Assembly: GCF_002205895.1 (NCBI RefSeq) | Contig: NZ_NJDE01000010.1 | Location: 1 to 64,000 of the forward strand | DNA from: Saccharibacillus sp. O23 | GTDB taxonomy: Bacteria > Bacillota > Bacilli > Paenibacillales > Paenibacillaceae | DNA: 64,000 nt | Direction: 5' to 3' | In this document: piece after piece, positions 8,601 to 16,719 of the stretch | Numbering within the stretch: position 1 is the stretch's first letter | Layout of the letters: each line of letters begins with the position of its first letter | Notes under the pieces: generated by a model | What the model saw: only the letters and a program-made list of their open reading frames with translations | Told to the model about the DNA's origin: nothing | Database searches by the model: none | Translations under genes and position numbers: made by a program

Positions 8601-10118
8601 ATGGGCAAAACGAAAAAGGTACGCGGAAAATGGATCGCCGCTTTGTGCGGAGCCGCGATGACGCTGTCCGTATTGACGGCCTGCGGAGGTTCTCCGAACG
8701 GAGGCACGCAGGCGGCGCAGGGAGAAGGAGGCGCGGAAGGACCGGTCAACATTCAAATGTTCGCGGGATTGTTCAGCGAGCTGCCGGACATGAACGACGA
8801 GTATTGGACCGGCTGGCAGGAGATGACGAACGCCAAGCTGGACATCGAATGGGTGCCGTCGGGCGACTTGAACACGAAGCTGGATCTGCTGCTGGCTTCG
8901 GGACAACTGCCGGAAGTGGTGTCGACGACCGATTTTACCCGTCCGACCCTGATCAGCGCGATCAAAAACGGAGCGTTCTGGGACTTGACTCCTTTCCTCG
9001 GCGATCTGAGCGAATATCCGAATCTCAAAGAAAATCTGGCGGAAGACGCGCTGAAATACCTGTCGGTCGACGGTAAAATCTATGCGCTGCCGAGATCGAG
9101 ATCGCGGGTGGACGGCGGTCTCAAGATTCGCGAAGATTGGCTCAAAGAGCTGAACATCGACGTGCCGACGACGACGGACGAATACAAAGACGCGCTGGCG
9201 GCGATCGTGAAAGCCAAACCCGGCACGGTGGGACATTTGTTCGTGGACAATCCGACGGCCGCGATGCAGGCGGGCTTCGGCGTTTACGACCCGACGTACG
9301 ACGACGCGGGCGGCCTGATCAATCCCCGGCTGACGCCGCAGTACGTGGAGATGGTGGGCTTTTTCCGGGAGATGTACGCCGAAGGCTTGATGTCCAAAGA
9401 GTACGCGGTCATGAAAGAAACGCAGGCCGAGGAGCTGTTCAAAACGAACCGCGCCGCTTCCTACGGACGACCGATCTGGTGGGACGACGAGTGGGAGAAG
9501 GCGATGCGCAAATCCGGCGAGCAGGACGCCAAAATCCTCAATCTGCATCTGAAAGGACCGCACGGGGACGATGCGGTGGCGTTGGAGACGGGCGTATCGG
9601 GCGGATTCTACATTTCGAAAAAAGTGCCGGAAGAAAAGGTAAAGCAGCTGCTGGCGTATTTCGAACGAACGGCTTCGCAGGAAATGACGGATTACGCGTA
9701 TTACGGCAAAGAAGGCGTGCATCATACGGTCGAAGACGGGCAAAAGGTGCTGACGGAGCAGGGCGTCAAAGAGGTCAATACGACGAGCAAAGGCGCGGGC
9801 GTGCTGGCGTACGCCAAATGGGGAAAAGTCATCAGCGCGTCGGCGAGCAAAGCGTTCAACGACGCGAAAATCGCGGAAGTCGAAGACTTCGACGAGGTCG
9901 GCAAGATCGACCCGTATCGCGTGGTGACGGTGGAATCTTGGATCAACGCTTGGCCGCAGCACGATACCGAATACAAATCCATGATGACCAAAGCGATCGT
10001 GGGGCAGATCACGATGGAGGAGTTCGACGCTTACGTGGCGGGGCTGCGCGAACAGCCGGCGCTGAAGCAGGCGTTTCTCGACATGGCGGAAGCCTATAAG
10101 CAGTTCCAAGAATCGTAG
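8601..10118 (+). CDS. Extracellular solute-binding lipoprotein of sugar ABC importer
   Basis: The 505-aa protein has a lysine/arginine-rich N-terminus, a hydrophobic segment and a lipobox ending LTAC, with Cys28 the predicted lipidated residue. A Gly/Ala/Glu-rich linker follows. The mature part is like the large (about 500-560 aa) LplA/YtcQ class-1 sugar-binding proteins. It should be tethered outside the membrane and deliver an oligosaccharide to the two upstream permeases. AAGGAGG precedes the start. Ligand identity cannot be read from sequence. Confidence 0.9.
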   Translation: MGKTKKVRGKWIAALCGAAMTLSVLTACGGSPNGGTQAAQGEGGAEGPVNIQMFAGLFSELPDMNDEYWTGWQEMTNAKLDIEWVPSGDLNTKLDLLLASGQLPEVVSTTDFTRPTLISAIKNGAFWDLTPFLGDLSEYPNLKENLAEDALKYLSVDGKIYALPRSRSRVDGGLKIREDWLKELNIDVPTTTDEYKDALAAIVKAKPGTVGHLFVDNPTAAMQAGFGVYDPTYDDAGGLINPRLTPQYVEMVGFFREMYAEGLMSKEYAVMKETQAEELFKTNRAASYGRPIWWDDEWEKAMRKSGEQDAKILNLHLKGPHGDDAVALETGVSGGFYISKKVPEEKVKQLLAYFERTASQEMTDYAYYGKEGVHHTVEDGQKVLTEQGVKEVNTTSKGAGVLAYAKWGKVISASASKAFNDAKIAEVEDFDEVGKIDPYRVVTVESWINAWPQHDTEYKSMMTKAIVGQITMEEFDAYVAGLREQPALKQAFLDMAEAYKQFQES

Positions 10119-10162
10119 AACGAGCGAAAAAGCGCGTGCCGAACGCGAAAAGGAGGAGACGC

Positions 10163-12244
10163 ATGCAAAACGCGGAAGAAGTCTGGTGGCGGCGGCCGCT
10201 GCGCATCATCCAGCCCAACCTTCAAGTCGCGGATACCGATAAGATCGAACCTCGGCGTCTGGCGGCGCAGTTGGAAGAATTGGGCGCGAATGCGGCGGTG
10301 TTCAACGTAGGAGGCATTTACGCTTGGTACGACACGGAAGTGCCGTATCATACGCGGAATCCGTTTTTGGAAAAAGGACGGGATCTGCTCGGGGAAGTGA
10401 TCGACGAACTGCACGGTCGGAATATCCGATTCATCGCCCGTTACGACTTCAGCAAAGCGGACGATTCGGTCTGGCTGCGCCGTCCGCAGTGGTTCGTGCG
10501 CGATTCGGAAGGACGTCCGGAAACGATCGGGGCCATGCGTCCCGGTCCGTGGCCGCTGCTGCTGAAAACGTGCATCAACGGCGGATACCGGAACGAAGGC
10601 GTGGCGGAACGGGTTTTGACCGAATCGCTGAAGCGCTACGCGATCGACGGGGTATTTTTCAATGCGCCGGGTTACGAGTTCTGCCGCTGCGAGACGTGCC
10701 GGAGCCGATACGCGGAGCTGTACGACGGAGCGGAACTGCCGGAGACGCGAAGCTTGCTGGAGAAAGATTTTCCGCTGCGCTGCATGACGGACAATATGCG
10801 GCGGCTGAACGCGAACATCAAAGCGGTCAAACCGGACGTGCCGACGATCCTGTATTACGATCTGTACCGCGACCGGCTGGAAGAACGCGCGCAGATCGCC
10901 GATCTGATCTGCGCGGAGCCGCAGGATGTTTTGTCGCTCGGCTGGCGGCATATCCCCGAATTTTGGAAGCCCGCGCTGTCGATGCGGTTCGGGCGTTCGG
11001 CGACCGAGCACGGACTGCCCGCCCCGCTCGGCATCGTGCATTCCTGCCCGGGCATGGATTGGCGGCATACCGGGCTGCCGCCCGCCGAATACCGTTTCTG
11101 GATGGCGCAGGTGCCGGCGAACGGCGGACAGATCTGGCATTCGCTGACCGGGATTCCCGACACGATCGGCGACAAACGGATCTTGGAGCAGGTGTCCGGA
11201 TTGAACCGGGACGCGGCCAAAGTCGAAGCGGCGATGCGCGGCGCGGAGCCGGAACAGGAGATCGCGCTGCTCTGGAACTCGGCCGCTTCCGCCGAAGGAT
11301 GGGCGGAAGCGCTGATTCAGGCGCGGCTTCCTTTCGCGGTACTGACGGCGGAAGCGGCCGCGGAAAATGGGCTGGACGCTTACCGAACGGTAGTGGTGTC
11401 GGAAGGATCGATATGGACGGAGGCGTTGGGCGCGGCGCTCGAAAGATTCGTGGAGCGGGGCGGAGGACTGCTGAGCGAAGGTCAGCTTCCCGGCGGTTCG
11501 GGCGTATCCGGAGCCGTCAGCCCGGCGAAACTGATGGGCGTCGCCGAAAGAAGCGTGCGCAGCGAAGAATTGCAGGCCGCGTATATCCGCTTCGAGCCGC
11601 GGGCCGAAAGCCATCCGCTGCATATCGGATTCGAGGATACCGAGCTGCTGCCGCTGCGCGGGCGGGTATCGTACTGCGAGACCGACGGCGAAGCGAACGG
11701 GAAGGAAGCGGCCGCATCCGTATTGGCGACGCTGGTTCCGCCTTTTTCGCCGCCGGAAGCGGTAGGCGCTCCTCCGGAACGGGCTTCGCTGCCCGTTCCG
11801 CGAACGGATCTGCCGATGATCGTCGCCGGACGGCGGGGGCAGGGCCGCACGCTGTACCTGCCGTTTTCGTTAAGCCTTTTGGTCGCGGAATACAAGCTGT
11901 CCGATCATTACCGCCTCGCCGCCAATTCGGTACGCTGGCTGTTGGGCCGGCCTCCCGCCGTCGAAACGAGCGAGCTGCCGGGCTTGCAGTTGACCGTGTT
12001 CCGCCGAGGCGAAGAACGGATCGTGCATCTGGTGAACGGAGCCGGACGGCGGCCGCTGACTTCGATCATTCCGCTGCACGGAGTCGAACTGAGCGTGACG
12101 ACCGAGCGCGATCCCGAACGATATGCGGCCGAATGCTTGATCTCCGGCGAACGTCCGGAAACGTCGGTTCGCGGCGGAAGATTGGTCGTGAGACTTCCCG
12201 AACTGGCTTCTTGGGAATGCGTGCGTATCGTGCCCGCACCGTAA
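10163..12244 (+). CDS. Putative glycoside hydrolase, GHL6/beta-galactosidase-trimerisation type (copy B)
   Basis: The 693-aa protein is a diverged paralogue of the product at 4557. Both share RIIQPNLQ/RMIQTNLR at the start, the FNVGGIYAWY/VNAGGIFAFY strand, the RYDFSKADDSVWLRRPQWF segment, the C(I/V)NG motif, and DGVFFNAPGYEFCRCETC, which matches the DGIFF plus Cys-cluster site in copy A. It then differs, with a distinct C-terminal GATase-like domain (LLSEGQLPGG region) and a beta-rich tail. No signal peptide is seen. ATG 10163 follows AAAGGAGGAG. Paralogues flanking one importer suggest sequential action on two linkages, or a catalytic and a regulatory subunit. Both ideas are inference. Confidence 0.72.
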   Translation: MQNAEEVWWRRPLRIIQPNLQVADTDKIEPRRLAAQLEELGANAAVFNVGGIYAWYDTEVPYHTRNPFLEKGRDLLGEVIDELHGRNIRFIARYDFSKADDSVWLRRPQWFVRDSEGRPETIGAMRPGPWPLLLKTCINGGYRNEGVAERVLTESLKRYAIDGVFFNAPGYEFCRCETCRSRYAELYDGAELPETRSLLEKDFPLRCMTDNMRRLNANIKAVKPDVPTILYYDLYRDRLEERAQIADLICAEPQDVLSLGWRHIPEFWKPALSMRFGRSATEHGLPAPLGIVHSCPGMDWRHTGLPPAEYRFWMAQVPANGGQIWHSLTGIPDTIGDKRILEQVSGLNRDAAKVEAAMRGAEPEQEIALLWNSAASAEGWAEALIQARLPFAVLTAEAAAENGLDAYRTVVVSEGSIWTEALGAALERFVERGGGLLSEGQLPGGSGVSGAVSPAKLMGVAERSVRSEELQAAYIRFEPRAESHPLHIGFEDTELLPLRGRVSYCETDGEANGKEAAASVLATLVPPFSPPEAVGAPPERASLPVPRTDLPMIVAGRRGQGRTLYLPFSLSLLVAEYKLSDHYRLAANSVRWLLGRPPAVETSELPGLQLTVFRRGEERIVHLVNGAGRRPLTSIIPLHGVELSVTTERDPERYAAECLISGERPETSVRGGRLVVRLPELASWECVRIVPAP

Positions 12245-12304
12245 AGATTCGCTCCGTCTCGGTAAGAGCGGGCCGTTCGCGCCGAAGCGGCGTTCGATTT
12301 CGGG

Positions 12305-12310
12305 TATAAT
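12305..12310 (+). promoter_or_regulatory. Candidate -10 element of araC-type regulator
   Basis: A perfect TATAAT lies 38 bp before the regulator start. No good -35 is found at 16-18 bp, so activator dependence or a chance match is possible. If real, it would separate regulator expression from the upstream transporter operon. Confidence 0.4.
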
Positions 12311-12347
12311 GGAAGCAGCATGCCAAGACGGACGGGGGGAAGCATCC

Positions 12348-14675
12348 ATGAGCGAATTTACGCAATCCGTGAAACGAAACGCGCGCCGCATACTGCCGGC
12401 GGACACTTATTTCAATCGGCTGATCTGGCTCGGCTGCCTATCGGTGCTCGTTCCCGTATTACTGATCGGAAGCGCTTACTATTATATCTCGACGAATCGA
12501 CTGACGACTCAGTTTCAAGCGGACAGCGAGGAATCGCTGCTGCTGCTCAAAGACCGGATGGAGCAAACGCTCGGCAGCATCGAAAACATGTCGTTGCAGC
12601 TGTCGATGGAACCTCTGATTCGCCAAGCGTTGGCCGATCCGGCGTATAACGAAGATTATTTGGCGCAGATGGAACTGCTCGATTTGTTTCAGGCGCGAAG
12701 AGGAACGGAAGCGCTGATCGGAGATATCGTGTTTTACCGTACCGAATCGGGAACGACGTTATCCAATACGTACGGCCATGTCGCCGAATCGGATTTCCGT
12801 TACCGCAAAGATCTCGGGGAAGCGTTGAAGCGCGGGGAGAGCGGTTGGCTGCGGCTTGAAGAGTCGGCCGGGGAAGGGTATCTGTCTTACGTGCGTCCTC
12901 TGCCGGTGATGCATCGGGGAGAACCCGAAGGATTGCTGGTGATGCAGGTGGACGAAACGGGGCTGGACCGGATGTTGAAAAGCTACCGCACGTCGCTCGA
13001 AGATCAGGCCCTGTTCGTGCTGGCTCCGGGCGGAACGCCGCTGCTGCAAGCTTCCGGAGCGGGGGCGAACGCCGTTCTGCCGGAAAGCGCGGATCTTCGT
13101 TCGGCTTCGACGGGAGAAGAAACGTCGGGAAGCCGTCTGGTGCGGAGCGAACAAGGAGGAGCGCTGCTCGCTTTCCAACGAACTTCGTTCGGCCGAACCT
13201 ACGTCTCTTGGCTGCCGGAGTCTTCGATGATGCAGCAGTTGAGCTGGATCCGCGGTCTGATCGTATTTACCGCGTCGGCCTGCCTGCTGTTCGGCTTGAT
13301 TCTCAGCGTGGTCGCGTCCAAGCTGGCGTACAATCCGGTTCAGCGGCTTCTTCAACACGGAGCGAGGCTGCGCAGCGGACAGTCGTCGGGAGTCTCCGAA
13401 CGCGGCGGCAACGAGATCGAATATATCCGTTCCTGCATGGATTATTTGAACGAACAGGCGGGATCGCTCGACCGTTACGTGCGCAGCATGCAGCCGGACC
13501 TGCGGGACCGCTTTTTCCAGAAGCTGCTGCGCGGCGATTATGCCGGCGATCCCGGCGAGTTGGCCCGCCAATGCGCGAGATACGGCATCGATCCGGCCGG
13601 GGAAGCGGCGGTCGTGGTCGTCAAAGTCGAAGATTTGCTGCGGGAAAAGCGCTTTTTGCCGCAGGAAGGCGCGGTGATCCGCTTCGCGGTCCGCAACGTC
13701 ATGAACGAACTGCTCCAAAACGGAGACTTGAGCGGCTGGACGGCGGAAGACGGGGAACAAGAAAGCGCGGCCGTGCTCTGCTTTCCGCCCGGAACGCCCG
13801 CCAAAACGATCCGGGAAAGCGCCGGGCGTTACGGGGAACGGATCGTGGAAGCGTTGGCGCGGTACCTGTCGTTTTCGGCCGCCGCGGGCATCGGCCGCAG
13901 AGTGCCGCTTCCGAGGCTGCCCGAAAGCGCTTCGGAAGCGCGAACGGCGCTGAAATACCGCTTGTTCCGCGATTCGGACCGGGTGCTCTGGTACGAAGAA
14001 CCGATTCGTTTGGATGCGGGAAGCCCGTTGTTCGCCTACCCGAAAGAAGCGGAGCGCGGCCTCATCGAAGCGCTGGGCGAAAACGACGCGGCGGGCGCCG
14101 AAGCGGCGCTGCAAGAATTTACGGACCGGGTGCGCACGGCCGGGTCTTACAACGTCATTTCCCAATGCTACCATGTGCTGCTGTCCGCGCTGATCCAAGC
14201 TCTGGAAGCGAACGGGGCGGTTCTCGGCAAGGTGTTCGGCGAAAATCTGTTCGAGCAGTTGAAAGAAAATCAAACGTCGCGCGACATGCACGCTTGGTTC
14301 GCGGGAGTCGTGTTCCCGGCTTGGATTCGGATCCGCGGCGAAAACGCGGGGAATTCGTCGCGTCAGCTGCTGCGCAGAGTATGCGCCCGAATCGAAAGCG
14401 ACGAAGACGGCAGCCTGACGCTGGCGGAGTGCGCGGCGAACGAAGGCGTCAGCGCCTCGGCGCTGAGCCGATTGTTCAAAAAAGAAATGGGAATCTCTTT
14501 CGTGGAATATATGATAGAGTTTAAAGTGAACAAAGCGAAGCGGCTGCTCAAAGAAACGGATTGCAGCGTGACGGATATCGCCGGCATGGTGGGGTATTCG
14601 GAACGCAACTTGAATCGGGCTTTCCGGCGCTGCTTGGATATGTCGCCGGGCCAGTACCGAACGCTGAACCGTTGA
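12348..14675 (+). CDS. Membrane-anchored AraC-family transcriptional regulator
   Basis: The 775-aa protein has a first transmembrane helix near residues 24-47 (LIWLGCLSVLVPVLLIGSAY) and a second near 303-323 (LIVFTASACLLFGLILSV). The roughly 250-residue extracytoplasmic region between them is cache-like in layout. A cytoplasmic linker follows, and the C-terminal 100 residues form a double helix-turn-helix with VTDIAGMVGYSERNLNRAFRR and SPGQYR. This matches YesS/RhgR-like one-component sensors that control oligosaccharide loci in Bacilli. ATG 12348 is chosen over an upstream frame because GGGGGA precedes it. It closes the glycoside-hydrolase/ABC locus and is its probable regulator. Confidence 0.88.
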   Translation: MSEFTQSVKRNARRILPADTYFNRLIWLGCLSVLVPVLLIGSAYYYISTNRLTTQFQADSEESLLLLKDRMEQTLGSIENMSLQLSMEPLIRQALADPAYNEDYLAQMELLDLFQARRGTEALIGDIVFYRTESGTTLSNTYGHVAESDFRYRKDLGEALKRGESGWLRLEESAGEGYLSYVRPLPVMHRGEPEGLLVMQVDETGLDRMLKSYRTSLEDQALFVLAPGGTPLLQASGAGANAVLPESADLRSASTGEETSGSRLVRSEQGGALLAFQRTSFGRTYVSWLPESSMMQQLSWIRGLIVFTASACLLFGLILSVVASKLAYNPVQRLLQHGARLRSGQSSGVSERGGNEIEYIRSCMDYLNEQAGSLDRYVRSMQPDLRDRFFQKLLRGDYAGDPGELARQCARYGIDPAGEAAVVVVKVEDLLREKRFLPQEGAVIRFAVRNVMNELLQNGDLSGWTAEDGEQESAAVLCFPPGTPAKTIRESAGRYGERIVEALARYLSFSAAAGIGRRVPLPRLPESASEARTALKYRLFRDSDRVLWYEEPIRLDAGSPLFAYPKEAERGLIEALGENDAAGAEAALQEFTDRVRTAGSYNVISQCYHVLLSALIQALEANGAVLGKVFGENLFEQLKENQTSRDMHAWFAGVVFPAWIRIRGENAGNSSRQLLRRVCARIESDEDGSLTLAECAANEGVSASALSRLFKKEMGISFVEYMIEFKVNKAKRLLKETDCSVTDIAGMVGYSERNLNRAFRRCLDMSPGQYRTLNR

Positions 14676-14774
14676 AGCGTCGGCTTGTCGCGTTTGCGAA
14701 CAGGGAAAGCCGTCTGCGCCGTTTCGCTTAATCGAGGGATGCGGACGTTAAGTCTGCGGAAAGGGTGAATACAT

Positions 14775-15659
14775 TTGGATTCCGCTAAAACGATTGTCGG
14801 ATTCGCCGGTATCGGAGTAATGGGAAAAAGCATGGCCGGCCATATCTTGGACAAAGGATACGAGGTACACGTCTATAACCGCACGCCGGCCAAAGCGCAG
14901 GAATTGATCGATCGCGGAGCCGTATGGCAGGATACGCCGGGCAAGCTTGCGAGAAACTGCGACGTCGTCATCACCATGCTGGGATATCCGCAGGACGTGG
15001 AAGACGTCTACGCGGGCGAAGACGGGTTGATTCCGAATGCGAAGCCGGGCGCTTATCTGATCGATATGACGACCTCCAGCCCGCTGCTTGCGCGCCGTCT
15101 GGCCGAACGCGGCAAAGAACGCGGCATCGGCGTATTGGACGCTCCGGTATCGGGCGGAGACGTGGGGGCGAAGAACGCCAAACTGTCGATCATGGTCGGC
15201 GGGGCGAAAGAAGACTACGAAGCGGTGCTGCCGCTGCTCGAGATCATGGGCAGCAATATCGTATATCAAGGCGAAGCCGGAGCCGGGCAAAATACGAAAA
15301 TGTGCAATCAGATCGCGATCGCGTCCAACATGATGGGCGTGACCGAAGCGATCGTGTACGCGGAAAAAGCGGGCCTCGATCCGAAGAACGTGCTCAAAAG
15401 CATCGAAACGGGAGCCGCCGGCAGTTTTTCGCTCAGCAATCTCGTTCCGCGCATGCTGAACGGAGACTTCGAGCCGGGCTTCTATATCAAGCACTTCATC
15501 AAGGATATGGGGATCGCGCTGGATTCGGCCGCCGAGATGGGGTTGGAACTTCCGGGGCTGAAGCTGGCGGAGTCGCTGTATCAAAAGTTGGCCGACGCCG
15601 ATTATGCGGACAAAGGAACTCAAGCGCTGTATAAGTTATGGGAAGACAAGCTGATCTGA
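14775..15659 (+). CDS. NAD(P)-dependent beta-hydroxyacid dehydrogenase
   Basis: The 294-aa protein belongs to the 3-hydroxyisobutyrate/2-hydroxy-3-oxopropionate (tartronate semialdehyde) reductase family. It has an N-terminal Rossmann motif GFAGIGVMGKSMAGHI, the substrate-site motif DAPVSGGDVGAK (about 125-136) and the catalytic-lysine helix GAGQNTKMCNQ (about 170-180). The C-terminal helical domain includes KDMGIALDSA. The start is TTG 14775, behind AAAGGGTGA. Cofactor and substrate cannot be fixed by eye. A link to the preceding sugar locus is possible but unproven, since it is separated by about 100 bp. A terminator follows directly. Confidence 0.88.
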   Translation: MDSAKTIVGFAGIGVMGKSMAGHILDKGYEVHVYNRTPAKAQELIDRGAVWQDTPGKLARNCDVVITMLGYPQDVEDVYAGEDGLIPNAKPGAYLIDMTTSSPLLARRLAERGKERGIGVLDAPVSGGDVGAKNAKLSIMVGGAKEDYEAVLPLLEIMGSNIVYQGEAGAGQNTKMCNQIAIASNMMGVTEAIVYAEKAGLDPKNVLKSIETGAAGSFSLSNLVPRMLNGDFEPGFYIKHFIKDMGIALDSAAEMGLELPGLKLAESLYQKLADADYADKGTQALYKLWEDKLI

Positions 15660-15698
15660 ACTCGTTTCTTTATCGACGTTCGAGTCGAACCGAGCCGA

Positions 15699-15726
15699 AC
15701 TCCCGATTTCGATCGGGAGTTTTTTG
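15699..15726 (+). terminator. Intrinsic terminator after dehydrogenase gene
   Basis: ACTCCCGAT-TTC-GATCGGGAGT followed by TTTTT forms a strong stem ending 60 bp after the stop codon. Confidence 0.9.
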
Positions 15727-15832
15727 TGTGTGGGCAAGGTTTGGATAAGCTTCGAATAAGGGTAATAATACGCACGGTTATCGGGTTTGTCAGAACGATT
15801 TAAAGTTTTCTGAAGTTTTTTGTTAAAAAGGG

Positions 15833-15862
15833 TTGACCTTTAGAATGCTCGCATGGTATATT
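15833..15862 (+). promoter_or_regulatory. tRNA array promoter
   Basis: TTGACC (15833-15838) and TATATT (15857-15862) are separated by 18 bp, about 65 bp upstream of the first tRNA. It is a good SigA match in an AT-rich stretch and is probably the only promoter for the six tRNAs. Confidence 0.8.
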
Positions 15863-15928
15863 ATTTCTTGTCGCCGCGGGCAACACGCTGAAACGAGCGA
15901 GACGCAGAACGGACGACATTCGAAGTAA

Positions 15929-16000
15929 GGCCCGTTGGTCAAGGGGTTAAGACACCTCCCTTTCACGGAGGTAACAGGGGTTCGAATCCCCTACGGGTCA
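15929..16000 (+). tRNA. tRNA-Glu (UUC)
   Basis: A 72-nt cloverleaf with acceptor GGCCCGT/ACGGGTC, anticodon loop CTTTCAC giving TTC, and T-loop GTTCGAATC. The 3' CCA is not encoded. Confidence 0.95.
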
Positions 16001-16007
16001 TACATAC

Positions 16008-16083
16008 GGAGGCTTAGCTCAGCTGGGAGAGCATCTGCCTTACAAGCAGAGGGTCGGGGGTTCGATCCCCTCAGCCTCCACCA
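16008..16083 (+). tRNA. tRNA-Val (UAC)
   Basis: Acceptor GGAGGCT pairs with AGCCTCC, anticodon loop CTTACAA gives TAC, and the T-loop is GTTCGATCC. The 3' CCA is encoded (16081-16083). Confidence 0.95.
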
Positions 16084-16138
16084 TGAAGACTTTAGTGACG
16101 AAGTCGAACGAATCATGGAACCAAGATTGACACTCTGA

Positions 16139-16212
<74 letters not shown>

Positions 16213-16230
16213 TTGCTTCACTTTTGGCTT

Positions 16231-16307
16231 GGAACTGTGGTGTAGAGGCCTAACATGCCTGCCTGTCACGCAGGAGACCGCGGGTTCGAATCCCGTCAGT
16301 TCCGCCA
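16231..16307 (+). tRNA. tRNA-Asp (GUC)
   Basis: Acceptor GGAACTG pairs with CAGTTCC, the anticodon is GTC, discriminator is G (16304) and CCA is encoded. The G73 discriminator matters for interpreting the T-box upstream of hisS in this window. Confidence 0.95.
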
Positions 16308-16327
16308 TTTTAATTCAATAATGTTTT

Positions 16328-16402
16328 GCGGACGTGGCTCAGCGGTAGAGCATCGCCTTGCCAAGGCGAGGGTCGCGGGTTCGATTCCCGTCGTCCGCTC
16401 CA
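16328..16402 (+). tRNA. tRNA-Gly (GCC)
   Basis: Acceptor GCGGACG pairs with CGTCCGC, the anticodon loop TTGCCAA gives GCC, the T-loop is GTTCGATTC and CCA is encoded. Confidence 0.95.
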
Positions 16403-16409
16403 TTATTTT

Positions 16410-16486
16410 GCGCCCTTAGCTCAGCTGGATAGAGCGTTTGACTACGAATCAAAAGGCCGGGAGTTCGAATCTCTCAGGGCGCGCCA
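16410..16486 (+). tRNA. tRNA-Arg (ACG)
   Basis: Acceptor GCGCCCT pairs with AGGGCGC, the anticodon is ACG (A34 normally becomes inosine), the T-loop is GTTCGAATC and CCA is encoded. Confidence 0.95.
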
Positions 16487-16499
16487 TTTTAAAAATCCG

Positions 16500-16543
16500 A
16501 CGTCGGTTTCAATGTAGCTTGACTACATGGGATCGGCGTTTTT
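16500..16543 (+). terminator. tRNA array terminator
   Basis: A long imperfect stem (CGTCGGTTTCAATGTAG with CTACATGGGATCGGCG, loop CTTGA, one bulge) is followed by TTTTTT directly after the last tRNA. Confidence 0.8.
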
Positions 16544-16626
16544 TGCATATGTACTTGTTTGTTCGAAACTTCGGGCCGGCGATATGCCGCATCATGCGAG
16601 TCGGAGCGAACGCCGACCGCCCGAAC

Positions 16627-16684
16627 AAAAACACGCCTTCCCAAAAACACGCCTTCCCCGCCGAAAAAGCGGGAAAGGCGTGTT
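16627..16684 (-). terminator. fabV terminator, with a duplicated arm
   Basis: AACACGCCTTCCCCGC pairs with GCGGGAAAGGCGTGTT around a short loop. On the reverse strand the hairpin is followed by T residues, terminating fabV. The arm AAAAACACGCCTTCCC occurs twice in tandem (16627-16642 and 16643-16658), so either copy could pair. The hairpin may also stop readthrough from the tRNA side. Confidence 0.8.
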
Positions 16685-16719
16685 TGGACGTTTGTATGCG
16701 AAAACGAAAATCCGCAAAT

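Noticed and set aside
10324-12309. A 661-codon forward frame inside the second glycoside-hydrolase-like gene
   Set aside because: It is the +1/+2 shadow of a gene with clear homology to its paralogue. The composition is Arg/Gly/Ala-rich and it lacks any start-site signal.
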